From Nocardioides sp. Arc9.136 (GTDB lineage: Bacteria; Actinomycetota; Actinomycetes; Propionibacteriales; Nocardioidaceae): DNA of 64,000 nt. A program made the position numbers and the translations under genes. This document shows positions 14,988-24,060 of the stretch, in pieces; within the stretch, counting starts at the first letter, position 1; the number at the start of each line of letters is the position of its first letter. The notes under the pieces were generated by a model. It worked only from the letters and a program-made list of their open reading frames with translations, did not search any database and was not told where the DNA came from. Location of the stretch: assembly GCF_030506255.1 (NCBI RefSeq), contig NZ_CP113431.1, forward strand, positions 124,001 to 188,000, read 5' to 3'.

Positions 14988-15941
14988 ATGAAGGGTCCGA
15001 TGAGGAACGCAGGCGCTGAAGGACACACGGGTCGTCGCGGGCTCACCGCGGTGCTGGTCGCCGCTCTGGCGATCGCCCTCGGTACGGCGGGAACCGGGGC
15101 GGTGAGCTCCGTCGCGCCGGCGCCGCAGGCGCGGAGCGCTGCGACGAGCACGCCCGTCGAGCCCTTCTGGTCCGCGGAGTTCTCCGGGTGGGCCGGCGAG
15201 CGCCCGGACGCCGACGTCTTCACCACCGAGGTCGGCAACCGGCGGCAGCAGGGCTGGTGGAACAACGAGCTGCAGTACTACACCGCCCGCGCCGCCAACT
15301 CCTCGCTGAGCGGCTCGGGCAGGCTGTTGGTCCGGGCGAGGTGGGCCGGCCATCGGGGGAGCCTGCCGTGCTGGCCCCGCGGACGGTGCGACTACACCTC
15401 GGCCCGGCTCACGACCGAGGGGAAGGTGTCGATCACCCGCGGGCGGGTCGACGTGCGCGCAAAGCTGCCGACCGGCCGGGGGCTCCTCCCGGCGATCTGG
15501 CTGCTGGGCGACAACGGTCGCACCTGGCCCCGCCAGGGCGAGGTCGACATCGTCGAGGTCGTCGGCGGCGAGCCGCGCACGGCGTACGGCACCGCCCACG
15601 GCCCCACCTACTTCAACGAGGGCGGGATCGGCGGCACGACCAGGCTTCCGGGCCGCGCCGACGAGGAGTTCCACGTCTACTCCGTCGTCAAGGAGCCGCA
15701 GCGGATCACCTGGCTGGTGGACGACGAGCCGTACTTCTCCCTCGCCCCGCAGGACCTCCCGGCCGAGCGGGACTGGGTCTTCGAGCAGTCGATGCACCTG
15801 CTCCTCAACGTCGCCGTCGGAGGCGACTGGCCCGGTGACCCGGGCCGCGCGACCCGCTTCCCGGCGACGATGAAGGTCGACTACGTCCGCATGTACGGCG
15901 AGGGCGTCGTCGACGGCGTCGAGGTCGGCCACGACGACTGA
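14988..15941 (+). CDS. Secreted glycoside hydrolase family 16 (endo-beta-1,3-glucanase-like)
   Basis: 317 aa. A basic N terminus, hydrophobic segment LTAVLVAALAIALGTAGTGA and Ala-rich region form a signal peptide, so the enzyme is exported. The GH16 beta-jelly roll follows. The catalytic motif is GEVDIVEVV at about residue 184 (E-x-D-x-x-E, the laminarinase-type spacing). The usual substrate-cleft blocks WNNELQYYT, SARLTTEGKVSITRGRVDVRAKLP and LPAIWLLG precede it. The end VDYVRMY is typical. The likely activity is hydrolysis of beta-1,3-glucan such as laminarin or fungal wall glucan. The start follows a probable -10 at 14937; an ATG four codons downstream is possible. Confidence 0.9.
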   Translation: MKGPMRNAGAEGHTGRRGLTAVLVAALAIALGTAGTGAVSSVAPAPQARSAATSTPVEPFWSAEFSGWAGERPDADVFTTEVGNRRQQGWWNNELQYYTARAANSSLSGSGRLLVRARWAGHRGSLPCWPRGRCDYTSARLTTEGKVSITRGRVDVRAKLPTGRGLLPAIWLLGDNGRTWPRQGEVDIVEVVGGEPRTAYGTAHGPTYFNEGGIGGTTRLPGRADEEFHVYSVVKEPQRITWLVDDEPYFSLAPQDLPAERDWVFEQSMHLLLNVAVGGDWPGDPGRATRFPATMKVDYVRMYGEGVVDGVEVGHDD

Positions 15942-16020
15942 CCCGAGGAGGGCGCCGGACGCACGCCGATACCCTGACCGGAGACCGCTTCCCGGGGCTC
16001 CGCTGTCGAAAGGTGCTTCC

Positions 16021-17475
16021 TTGGCACTGCCCACCGTCGCCTCGCTGTGCTCGACACTCGGTCACCACCTCTCGCCGGCCCCGGGCTTCTCGCCGCCCGA
16101 CACCGAGATCACGGCCGTCCACATCAGCGAGCTCCTCGACCCGGCCGCCTACCTCGCGGGCGGCGAGCTGCTGCTCACCACCGGCCTGGGGCTGCCGGAG
16201 GACGAGGCAGCCTGCCGTGCGTACGTCGAACGGCTGGTGGCCGCCGAGACCAGCGCGCTCGCGCTCGGCCTCGGGCCGGTGCACGCGGACCCGCCCGCTC
16301 GACTCGCTGCAGCGTGCCGCGCCCTGGGCCTGGTCCTGCTGGTGGTCCCTGCGCCCACGCCGTTCCTGACCGTCTCCACGGCCTACTGGGCGGCCCGCTC
16401 ACGCTCGACGGAGCAGCAGCTGACCGACGCGGTCGCCGCGCACCGCGCCCTGGTCGACGCCGCGGTCGCCCCCGACCCGGCCGCCGCCATCCTGCGCCGC
16501 CTCGCTCGGCTGCTCGGCGGGTGGGCCGCCGTGCTCGGGCCCTCGGGCGAGGTGGACCAGGTCCACCCGCCGTCGATGCAGGAGGACGCCGAGGCGCTGC
16601 AGGCGGAGGTCACGCGTCTCGAGATGGCAGGCGTGCACTCCTCGGCCTCCCTCAGCATCGCCGGGAGCGTGGTGGTGGTCTTCCCCCTCGCGGTGCAGGA
16701 CAGGGTCGTGGGCTACCTGGCGGCCGGGGCACCGGACCAGGTGCATCCGTGGCAGAGACGGGTCATCCTCACGGCTGCCGCCCTCCTCAGCCTCGACGTG
16801 CTCCGCAACCAGCGCACGGAGTCCGCCCGCGAGGCGACCCGTCGCTGCGTCGCACTGCTCGTGGACGCCGGCCTCGTCGACGCGGCCCGTCGCTTGGCGG
16901 CCGAGGCCGGCGCGCCCTCGCCGGGTCGGGAGCTCCGCGTCGTGGTCGCGCGAGGTCGCGACAGCGAAGGGCTCGTCCAGGCGGTCGAGCGCTGGTGCCC
17001 CGACGCCCTGGCGGTGGCGGTGGACCGGTCGATCGCGTGGTTCCTGGTGCCCGACGACCACCCGGACCCTGGCGCGCTCGAGAAGCGGCTCCGCGACGTG
17101 GACCGCTCGGTGGCGGCCGCGATGTCGGACCTGGTCGCCGCCGAGGCCGCGGGACCCACGCGGGCGCGACTGCTGCAGGTCGTCGCATCGATGCCGGGCG
17201 CGACGGTCGCCCTGCCCCGGTCCGCCGCGCCCGGTGCCCTGCTGGGTGCCCTCGACGTCTTCCTCGCCACCGCTGCCGGGGAGGTGCGCGGTGCGCTCGT
17301 CGCCTACCTGCGTCACCGGGGCCAGTGGGAGCAGGCGTCGCGGGAGCTCGGCCTGCACCGCAACACGCTGCGCTACCGCGTCCAGCGGGCTCGAGCCCAC
17401 CTGGCGGTCGACCTCGACGACCCCGACGTCGCGGCTGAGCTCTGGCTGGCGCTGCGAGCGCGGGGCGTCGCCTGA
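16021..17475 (+). CDS. PucR-family transcriptional regulator of the aminovalerate/GABA operon
   Basis: 484 aa from TTG (AAAGG ribosome-binding site upstream). The N-terminal PucR domain is clear (VAHISELLDP-type block VHISELLDPAAYLAGGELLL, TTGLGLP), followed by a GAF-like middle. The C-terminal PucR helix-turn-helix reads QASRELGLHRNTLRYRVQRA (about residues 440-459). Regulators of this family usually activate a neighbouring amine, purine or amino-acid catabolic operon in response to its substrate. The aminotransferase operon starts 115 bp downstream in the same direction, so it is the obvious target. The effector, perhaps GABA or 5-aminovalerate, is inferred. Confidence 0.88.
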   Translation: MALPTVASLCSTLGHHLSPAPGFSPPDTEITAVHISELLDPAAYLAGGELLLTTGLGLPEDEAACRAYVERLVAAETSALALGLGPVHADPPARLAAACRALGLVLLVVPAPTPFLTVSTAYWAARSRSTEQQLTDAVAAHRALVDAAVAPDPAAAILRRLARLLGGWAAVLGPSGEVDQVHPPSMQEDAEALQAEVTRLEMAGVHSSASLSIAGSVVVVFPLAVQDRVVGYLAAGAPDQVHPWQRRVILTAAALLSLDVLRNQRTESAREATRRCVALLVDAGLVDAARRLAAEAGAPSPGRELRVVVARGRDSEGLVQAVERWCPDALAVAVDRSIAWFLVPDDHPDPGALEKRLRDVDRSVAAAMSDLVAAEAAGPTRARLLQVVASMPGATVALPRSAAPGALLGALDVFLATAAGEVRGALVAYLRHRGQWEQASRELGLHRNTLRYRVQRARAHLAVDLDDPDVAAELWLALRARGVA

Positions 17476-17590
17476 CCCGCAGCGACCTCGTCGTTCCGTC
17501 CATCGGAGCGCCCGGATTCGTCGGATCGTCCAAGGACCACCGACGGCGCCGCGCCTACCGTCCTGGCAACCGACCACGACGGAGGAAGTC

Positions 17591-18925
17591 ATGTCGCAGC
17601 CCGAGCAGCGGCGCATCGTCGCCACAGCGATCCCCGGCCCCGCATCGACCGCGCTGCAGGAGCAGCGGAGCGCTGAGCTGGCCGGAGGTCTCGGTACCAC
17701 GATGCCGGTCTTCGTCGAGCGCGCAGGCGGCGGCGTCGTCGTCGACGTCGACGGCAACCACATCATCGACCTGGCCTCGGGCATCGCCGTGACCAGCGTG
17801 GGCGCCGCGCACCCGGAGGTGGTCCGCCGCATCACGGAGCAGGCCGAGCGCTTCACCCACACGTGCTTCCTCGTCACGCAGTACGAGGGGTTCGTCGAGG
17901 TGGCCGCCGCGCTGAACCGACTCACTCCCGGTGACCACGCGAAGAAGACGGCCCTGTTCACGACGGGATCAGAGGCGGTCGAGAACGCCGTCAAGATCGC
18001 CCGCGCCGCCACGGGCCGGCCCGCGGTGGTGGTGCTCGGGCACGCCTACCACGGGCGCACCCTGCTCACGATGTCGATGACGGGGAAGAACGTGCCGTAC
18101 AAGGACGGCTTCGGTCCCTTCGCCCCCGAGGTCTACCGGGTGCCCTCGCCGTACCCGTTCCGGTGGCCGTCGGGCCCCGAGCACGCCGCGGAGGAAGCGC
18201 TGGCCGCGCTCAGGGAGACGGTCCTGACGCAGATCGGTGCGCACAACGTCGCGGCCATCGTCGCCGAGCCGATCCAGGGCGAGGGTGGCTTCATCGTGCC
18301 TCCCGCGGGCTACCTGAAGGCGGTCCAGGAGCTCGCCACGGAGCACGGCATCGTCTTCGTCGCCGACGAGATCCAGACGGGGTTCGGCCGCACGGGCGCG
18401 ATGTTCGCGTGCGAGCACGACGGAGTCGTGCCCGACCTGGTGACGACCGCCAAGGCACTCGCCGGAGGCATGCCCCTCGCGGCGGTGACCGGTCGTGCCG
18501 AGCTGATGGACAGCGTTGCTCCCGGCGGCCTCGGCGGGACCTACGCCGGCAACCCCGTCGCCTGCGCGGCGGCGCTCGGCACGCTCGAGGTCATCGAGCG
18601 CGACGGCCTGGTGGAGCGGGCTCGCGAGATCGAGGCGAGGGTGCGGCCGCGCCTGGAGGCGCTGCAGGGCGCGGGGTCGCCGGTCGGCGAGGTCCGTGGC
18701 CGGGGCGCGATGCTCGCGCTCGAGCTGGTCCGCCCGGGGACGACCGAGCCCGCCCCCGACATCGCGAGGGCGATCGCCGCCCACTGCCACCGCGAAGGAG
18801 TGCTCACCCTCGTCTGCGGCACCTTCGGGAACGTCATCCGCCTGCTCCCCCCGCTCGTCATCCCGATGGACCTGCTCGACGAGGCCGTCACGGTCCTCGA
18901 GTCGGCCGTCGCGGCAGCGCGATGA
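17591..18925 (+). CDS. gabT: Class III aminotransferase, 4-aminobutyrate/5-aminovalerate type
   Basis: 444 aa, PLP-dependent fold type I. It has the omega-aminotransferase blocks FTTGSEAVENAVKIARA, GHAYHGRTLLTMSMTGK, VADEIQTGFGRTG and TTAKALAGGMPLAAV, in which Lys (about 287) is the Schiff-base residue. Overall pattern, including GGTYAGNPVACAAAL, is that of bacterial GabT, which moves the terminal amino group of GABA or 5-aminovalerate to 2-oxoglutarate. The downstream genes (dehydrogenase, CoA-transferase, glutaryl-CoA dehydrogenase) favour the C5 substrate; see the finding on this operon. Strong GGAGGAAG ribosome-binding site; the stop overlaps the next start (ATGA). Confidence 0.9.
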   Translation: MSQPEQRRIVATAIPGPASTALQEQRSAELAGGLGTTMPVFVERAGGGVVVDVDGNHIIDLASGIAVTSVGAAHPEVVRRITEQAERFTHTCFLVTQYEGFVEVAAALNRLTPGDHAKKTALFTTGSEAVENAVKIARAATGRPAVVVLGHAYHGRTLLTMSMTGKNVPYKDGFGPFAPEVYRVPSPYPFRWPSGPEHAAEEALAALRETVLTQIGAHNVAAIVAEPIQGEGGFIVPPAGYLKAVQELATEHGIVFVADEIQTGFGRTGAMFACEHDGVVPDLVTTAKALAGGMPLAAVTGRAELMDSVAPGGLGGTYAGNPVACAAALGTLEVIERDGLVERAREIEARVRPRLEALQGAGSPVGEVRGRGAMLALELVRPGTTEPAPDIARAIAAHCHREGVLTLVCGTFGNVIRLLPPLVIPMDLLDEAVTVLESAVAAAR

Positions 18926-20427
18926 CCGGCGACGCGTCGTACGACCCGCGGACCGGGAGCGTGGTCGCGACCGCGACCGCCACCACGCCGGAGGAGGTGG
19001 GGCTGGCCGCCCGTCGCGCGGCGCAGGTCGCTCCCTCGGTCGCGGCCACCAGCCCACGGCGGCGCCGCCGATGGCTCCACGCGGTGGCCGATGCCCTCGA
19101 GGCGCACCGCGAGGAGCTCGTCGCCCTCTCCGACGCCGAGACCGCGCTGGGGTCGGAACGCCTGGGCGGCGAGATCACCCGGGCTGCGAACCAGCTCCGG
19201 TTCTACGGCGACGTCGCGGCCGAGGGCTCCTACCTCGGCGTCACCCTGGACCCCGCGACGGCGACCTCGCCCGCCCTCGCCCGCGTGAACCAGCCGCTGG
19301 GGCCGGTCGCGGTCTTCGGAGCCAGCAACTTCCCCTTCGCGTTCGGCGTGCTGGGCAACGACACGGCCTGCGCGCTCGCCGCCGGGTGCCCGGTCGTCGT
19401 CAAGGCACATCCCGCACACCTGGGCACCAGCGTGCGCCAGGTCGAGATCGCCCACGAGGCGCTCGCCGCGGCGGACGCCCCGGCCGATGTCCTCGACATC
19501 GTGGTCGGGCACGACGCGGGGGTCCACCTGGTCCAGGCCCCCGAGGTCAGCGCGGTCGGCTTCACCGGCTCGCAGGCCGGCGGCCTCGCCCTGTGGCGGT
19601 TGGCGAACGACCGCGACGAGGTGATCCCCGTCTACGCCGAGATGGGCACGGTGAACCCGGTGGTCGTCACCCGCGCCGCAGCGGCGGACATCGCCACCGT
19701 GGCGACCGGGTTCGTGGGTTCCTTCACCCAGGGCCACGGCCAGTTCTGCACCAAGCCGGGCCTGTTCCTGGCGCCGGCGGGCTCCGGTGCCGCCCAGGCG
19801 GTCGCCACTGCCCTGCGTGCGGCGGCGCCCCGCCCGGTGATGCTGACGCGGGCGATCGCCGACTCCGTGGTCACCGGCATCTCCGAGATGGAGGCTGCGG
19901 GCGCCGAGGTGGTGACGCGCCTCGACCCGCCCGGGTCGACCGGGTGGGTGGCGCCCGCCGCGGTCCTCTCCGCCGGTGCCGACGCGCTCGAGCGGGGGAG
20001 CAGGCTCCTCGAGGAGTGCTTCGGCGCGGTCGTGGTCGTGGTCGAGTACGACTCCGACGAGCAGCTCGCCGGCGTGCTGTCGACCCTGCAGCCGTCCCTG
20101 GCCGCCAGCCTGGTGACCGGCACCGAGGACGACCCGCAGGCCGCTGCCCTGGTCGAGGTGCTCAGCCGCAAGGTCGGCCGGGTCGCGGTCAACGACTGGC
20201 CGACCGGGGTCGCCGTCGCCTGGGCGCAGCAGCACGGCGGCCCGTGGCCCGCGACCTCCGCCCCGGGCGCGACGTCGGTGGGCGCGCACGGACTGGCGCG
20301 CTTCGTGCGTCCGGTCGCCTACCAGTCGTCGTACGACGCGTGGTTGCCGCCGGCCGCGCGCGCAGCCAACCCGTGGCGCGTCCCGCGACGGGTCGCGGGT
20401 GAGGCACGGGCCGGCGGCTCGGCATGA
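18922..20427 (+). CDS. NADP-type aldehyde dehydrogenase (KGSADH-like; glutarate semialdehyde proposed)
   Basis: 501 aa aldehyde dehydrogenase. The catalytic Cys is near residue 276 in QGHGQFCTKPG, and the general-base Glu near 240 in VYAEMGTVNPVV. The cofactor motif is FTGSQAGG. FTQGHGQFCTKPG is typical of the 2-oxoglutarate-semialdehyde (2,5-dioxovalerate) dehydrogenase subgroup, which favours NADP. In this operon it would oxidise the semialdehyde made by the aminotransferase; glutarate semialdehyde is proposed from the next two genes. Four-base overlaps on both sides show tight co-translation. Confidence 0.87.
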   Translation: MTGDASYDPRTGSVVATATATTPEEVGLAARRAAQVAPSVAATSPRRRRRWLHAVADALEAHREELVALSDAETALGSERLGGEITRAANQLRFYGDVAAEGSYLGVTLDPATATSPALARVNQPLGPVAVFGASNFPFAFGVLGNDTACALAAGCPVVVKAHPAHLGTSVRQVEIAHEALAAADAPADVLDIVVGHDAGVHLVQAPEVSAVGFTGSQAGGLALWRLANDRDEVIPVYAEMGTVNPVVVTRAAAADIATVATGFVGSFTQGHGQFCTKPGLFLAPAGSGAAQAVATALRAAAPRPVMLTRAIADSVVTGISEMEAAGAEVVTRLDPPGSTGWVAPAAVLSAGADALERGSRLLEECFGAVVVVVEYDSDEQLAGVLSTLQPSLAASLVTGTEDDPQAAALVEVLSRKVGRVAVNDWPTGVAVAWAQQHGGPWPATSAPGATSVGAHGLARFVRPVAYQSSYDAWLPPAARAANPWRVPRRVAGEARAGGSA

Positions 20428-21560
20428 CCCTCCCGCTCGACGGCCTGCTCGTCGCCGACTTCAGCCGGGTGCTGGCCGGCCCGCTGGCGGCCGCGACCCT
20501 CGCCGACCTCGGTGCCGTGGTCGTCAAGGTGGAGCGGCCCGGCTCCGGCGACGACACGCGTCACTGGGGGCCACCCTGGACGGAGTCCTCGAGCTCGTAC
20601 TTCGAGTGCGCCAACCGCTCGAAGCGATCCGTCGAGCTCGACCTCGCCGACCCTGCCGACCTGGTCCTCGCCCGACGGCTCGCCGCGCGCTGCGACGTCC
20701 TCGTCGAGAACTTCCGCACCGGCACCCTCGAGCGGCGCGGCCTGGGCTACACCGACGTCGCCGCGGTGAACCCCGCGGTGGTCTACGCCTCGATCACCGG
20801 CTTCGGGAGCCGCGGCGGTGCCGACCTCGCCGGCTACGACTTCCTGGTCCAGGCGGTGGGTGGGCTGATGAGCATCACCGGGGACGAGGAGCCGACCAAG
20901 GCCGGGGTCGCCCTCGTCGACGTGCTGACCTCGAAGGACGCCGTGGTCGCGATCCTGGCCGCGCTCCGGGCCCGAGAGGCGCTCGGGCGTGGTCAGCACG
21001 TCGAGGTCAACCTGCTCTCGAGCCTGCTCGGCTCACTGGCCAACCAGGCCTCGGCGTACCTCACGACGGGCGAGCTGCCGCGACGGATGGGGAACCGGCA
21101 CCCGTCCATCGCTCCGTACGAGACGCTCGCCGCCCGGGACGGGCACGTGGCCGTGTGCTGCGGCAACGACCAGCAGTTCGGAAGGCTCGTCGAGGTCCTC
21201 GGCGTGCCCGGTCTGTCGCGGGACCCGCGGTTCGCGACCAACGCCGACCGCGTGGCGCACCGCGACGACCTGGTCCGCGTGCTCGAGGCCGCGCTGGCGG
21301 CGGACACGGTGGACGGGTGGACTCAGCGGCTCGGGGCGGCCGGCGTACCGGCCGGCGGGGTGGGCTCGGTCGGCGACGCCTTCGACCTCGCCGAGCGTCT
21401 CGGCCTGCGCCCGACCGTCGCGGTGGGGGACGACCGCCCGCGCCAGGTGCGGAGCCCGCTCACGTTCTCGGCCACCCCGATCACCGGCTACGCGGCGCCG
21501 CCGCTGCTGGGCGAACACAACGACGACGTCCGCCGTTGGCTGACCAAGGAGATCGACTGA
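20424..21560 (+). CDS. Class III (CaiB/BaiF) CoA-transferase, possible succinyl-CoA:glutarate CoA-transferase
   Basis: 378 aa. The opening LDGLLVADFSRVLAGPLAAA and VVVKVERPGSGDDTRHWGPP are the family III signature. The region SITGDEEPTKAG holds the probable catalytic Asp (about residue 154), which forms the acyl anhydride/CoA thioester. Enzymes of this family swap CoA between carboxylic acids without ATP; the human SUGCT member activates glutarate. Position between a semialdehyde dehydrogenase and glutaryl-CoA dehydrogenase makes glutarate the best guess. ATGA overlap with the upstream gene and overlap with the next start. Confidence 0.87.
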   Translation: MTLPLDGLLVADFSRVLAGPLAAATLADLGAVVVKVERPGSGDDTRHWGPPWTESSSSYFECANRSKRSVELDLADPADLVLARRLAARCDVLVENFRTGTLERRGLGYTDVAAVNPAVVYASITGFGSRGGADLAGYDFLVQAVGGLMSITGDEEPTKAGVALVDVLTSKDAVVAILAALRAREALGRGQHVEVNLLSSLLGSLANQASAYLTTGELPRRMGNRHPSIAPYETLAARDGHVAVCCGNDQQFGRLVEVLGVPGLSRDPRFATNADRVAHRDDLVRVLEAALAADTVDGWTQRLGAAGVPAGGVGSVGDAFDLAERLGLRPTVAVGDDRPRQVRSPLTFSATPITGYAAPPLLGEHNDDVRRWLTKEID

Positions 21561-22747
21561 TGAGCACCAGCAACCTGCCCGCCTTCGAGCCGCTCGACCC
21601 GGTGGGCATCGACGACCTGCTCACCCCGGACGAGAAGGCCGTGCGGGCCTCGGTCCGGCACCTGTGCGCGGAGCGGGTCGACCCGTTCGTGGCGGACTGG
21701 TTCGAGCGGGGCGTCGTCGACGACGTCCGCGGGCTGGCCAAGGAGCTCGGCGCGCTGGGCCTCCTGGGCATGCACCTGGAGGGCTACGGGTGCGCCGGCA
21801 TGTCCGCCACCGAGTACGGCCTCGCGTGCCTCGAGCTGGAGGCGAGCGACTCGGGCATCCGGTCGCTCGTGTCGGTCCAGGGGTCGCTGGCGATGTACGC
21901 CATCTGGCGGTGGGGATCGGAGGAGCACAAGCTCGAGTGGTTGCCTCGCATGGCCTCCGGCGAGGCGATCGGGTGCTTCGGACTGACCGAGCCCGACATC
22001 GGCTCCGACCCGGGCAGCATGCGGACCCGCGCACGTCGCGACGGGTCGGACTGGGTCCTCGACGGTCGGAAGATGTGGATCACCAACGGCTCCGTGGCCG
22101 ACGTGGCGGTCGTCTGGGCGCAGACCGACGAGGGGGTGCGGGGCTTCGTCGTGCCCACGACGACCCCCGGGTTCAGCGCGCCGGAGATCAAGCACAAGCA
22201 GTCGCTGCGCGCCTCCGTGACCAGCGAGCTGGTGCTCGACGGGGTCCGCCTCCCCGACGCCGCTGCCCTCCCCGAGGTCCGCGGCCTCCGCGGGCCGCTC
22301 AGCTGCCTGAACGAGGCCCGCTTCGGGATCGTGTGGGGCTCGATGGGCGCGGCGCGCTCGTCCCTGGCGGCAGCGCTGTCCTACGCCGGCGAGCGGGTCC
22401 AGTTCGGTCGCCCGGTCTCGGGGTTCCAGCTGACCCAGCAGAAGCTGGTCGAGATGAACCTCGAGTACACCAAGGGCGTGCTCCTGGCCCTGCACCTCGG
22501 GCGCCGCAAGGACGCCGGCACGCTGCGTCCGGAGCAGGTCAGCCTCGGCAAGCTCAACAACGTCCGGGAGGCGCTGGAGATCTGCCGGACCGCCCGGACC
22601 GTGCTGGGCGCGAACGGCATCTCGCTGGAGTACCCGGTGATCCGGCACATGAACAACCTCGAGTCGGTGCTGACCTACGAAGGCACCGTCGAGATGCACA
22701 CCCTCGTCGTCGGTCAGGCGATGACCGGACAGGCCGCGTTCCGCTGA
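21560..22747 (+). CDS. gcdH: Glutaryl-CoA dehydrogenase-like acyl-CoA dehydrogenase
   Basis: 395 aa flavoprotein. FAD/substrate blocks are CFGLTEPDIGSDPGSM and DGRKMWITNGSVADVAVV. The catalytic base Glu lies near residue 374 in LTYEGTVEMHTLVVG. The C-terminal run VLGANGISLEYPVIRHMNNL and final ...GQAMTGQAAF follow the glutaryl-CoA dehydrogenase pattern closely, rather than that of medium- or short-chain acyl-CoA dehydrogenases. Reaction: glutaryl-CoA to crotonyl-CoA + CO2. The start is supported by GGAG eight bases upstream. It is the last gene of the operon, followed by a hairpin. Confidence 0.88.
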   Translation: MSTSNLPAFEPLDPVGIDDLLTPDEKAVRASVRHLCAERVDPFVADWFERGVVDDVRGLAKELGALGLLGMHLEGYGCAGMSATEYGLACLELEASDSGIRSLVSVQGSLAMYAIWRWGSEEHKLEWLPRMASGEAIGCFGLTEPDIGSDPGSMRTRARRDGSDWVLDGRKMWITNGSVADVAVVWAQTDEGVRGFVVPTTTPGFSAPEIKHKQSLRASVTSELVLDGVRLPDAAALPEVRGLRGPLSCLNEARFGIVWGSMGAARSSLAAALSYAGERVQFGRPVSGFQLTQQKLVEMNLEYTKGVLLALHLGRRKDAGTLRPEQVSLGKLNNVREALEICRTARTVLGANGISLEYPVIRHMNNLESVLTYEGTVEMHTLVVGQAMTGQAAFR

Positions 22748-22756
22748 CGCGGACCC

Positions 22757-22794
22757 GCCCGCCGCGCCCGGCCCGTCCGCCGGTCGCGGCGGGC
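22757..22794 (+). terminator. Hairpin after the gcdH operon
   Basis: GCCCGCCGCG (22757-22766) and CGCGGCGGGC (22785-22794) form a perfect 10-bp stem with an 18-nt loop, 10 bp after the stop codon. Confidence 0.55.
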
Positions 22795-22956
22795 GCGCGG
22801 CCCGGCGTTCCCCACCTCGGCCGGAGCCGGACCCACGGCTGACCCGAGGCGCTGCAGCGCGCCTCCGCACGCGGGCCGCCCGTCGGTCACGACGTGACCC
22901 GGGCCACGTCGTAACCGAATTGTTACCTCCCCGGTCTGGCCTCGTCATGGAACTGG

Positions 22957-22993
22957 TGAGAACGTTATCGCACTCAGTGAGAACGTTCTCGCA
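22957..22993. promoter_or_regulatory. Two tandem LacI-type operators before the fructosamine operon
   Basis: TGAGAACGTTATCGCA (22957-22972) and TGAGAACGTTCTCGCA (22978-22993) share the palindromic core GAGAACGTTCTC, with centres 21 bp apart (two helical turns). The first is identical, over 16 bases, to the site next to the lacI-family start at 33634. This ties the regulator to this operon. Confidence 0.82.
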
Positions 22994-23021
22994 TCCCTCG
23001 ACACCATGGAAGTAGAGACCA

Positions 23022-24056
23022 GTGACTTCTCTCGCCCTTCCCCTCCGCCCTGTCGCACCGGACATCGCGCCGACGCTCCGCACGACCGTCGGCCAGCGCT
23101 CGTTGACCCAGGAGATCGCCTCCGAGGTCGTCCGTCGGGACCTCGACACGGTGTTCTTCGTCGGCATGGGGGGCTCGTGGGCCTCCTCGGTGCCGGCCAC
23201 CTTGAGCCTGACCGGGACGGCCACCGGTCTGGCGGTGCACAACGTCAACGCGGCCGAGTTCGTGCTCACCCACCTCGACCGCGTCGGTCCCCGCTCGCTG
23301 GTGGTGGCCTCCTCGCACTCGGGTGGGACGCCGGAGACCGTGGCGGCGGCGCAAGCGGCTGCGAAGGCGGGTGCCCACGTCGTGTCGGTCGCCCGGGACG
23401 CCGACAACCCGCTCGCCGAGGCGGCGCGGCACCAGCTCGTCTACGGCAGCGAGAAGACCGCGACCAGCGCGAAGTACGAGCTGCTCGAGGAGCTCAGCTG
23501 CTCGATCTTCGAGGCGACCGGCGCCGGCGTCGACGTGGCCGCGGTCCGCGCCGGCCTCGACGCCATCGCTGACGCGACGGTCGCGGCCGTCGAGGCCACC
23601 GAGGAGCAGACCCGCGCCGCCGTCGCGAAGATCTACGACGCCGACAACGTCTTCGTGCTCGGCACCGGTCGCCTGCTGGGCCTCGCCTACATGCTGTCGG
23701 TCTGCTACCTCGTCGAGATGCAGCGCCAGAAGTCGACGCACTTCAACAGCGCGGACTTCTTCCACGGTCCGTTCGAGATGGTCGACGAGCAGAGCACGCC
23801 GGTGATCCACCTCGCCGGTGAGGACGAGACCCGGCCGATCTCCGAGCGGGTCGACCGCTTCCTGGGGCGCTACGGCCGTGACCACTACGTCCTCGACTCC
23901 GCGGCGCTCCCCCTGCCCGGTGTCCCGGACGAGGTGCGCGGCAGGGTCGCGCACATCGCCATGGCCTCGGTCGCATCCCGGATCGCCTACCACTTCGAGC
24001 CGATGACCGGGCACGACCTCGACATCCGCCGGTACATGTACAAGGTCGAGTACTGA
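23022..24056 (+). CDS. frlB: SIS-domain sugar isomerase, FrlB-like fructosamine-6-phosphate deglycase
   Basis: 344 aa with two SIS domains. The first has FFVGMGGSWASS and VASSHSGGTPETVAAA (phosphosugar-binding Ser/Thr loops), the second VFVLGTGRLLGLAYML. STHFNSADFFHGPFEMVDE is the hallmark block of FrlB, which splits fructoselysine-6-phosphate into lysine and glucose-6-phosphate. The adjacent FrlD-like kinase supports this; the amine released here is unknown. GTG start with GGAAG upstream. It is the first gene of an operon behind two LacI operators. An overlapping ATG at 23006 is out of frame and was not used. Confidence 0.8.
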   Translation: MTSLALPLRPVAPDIAPTLRTTVGQRSLTQEIASEVVRRDLDTVFFVGMGGSWASSVPATLSLTGTATGLAVHNVNAAEFVLTHLDRVGPRSLVVASSHSGGTPETVAAAQAAAKAGAHVVSVARDADNPLAEAARHQLVYGSEKTATSAKYELLEELSCSIFEATGAGVDVAAVRAGLDAIADATVAAVEATEEQTRAAVAKIYDADNVFVLGTGRLLGLAYMLSVCYLVEMQRQKSTHFNSADFFHGPFEMVDEQSTPVIHLAGEDETRPISERVDRFLGRYGRDHYVLDSAALPLPGVPDEVRGRVAHIAMASVASRIAYHFEPMTGHDLDIRRYMYKVEY

Positions 24057-24060
24057 GCCG

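Noticed and set aside
23006..23572. ATG at 23006 as the start of the frlB-like gene
   Set aside because: It is in a different phase from the SIS-domain protein; the GTG at 23022 opens the correct frame.
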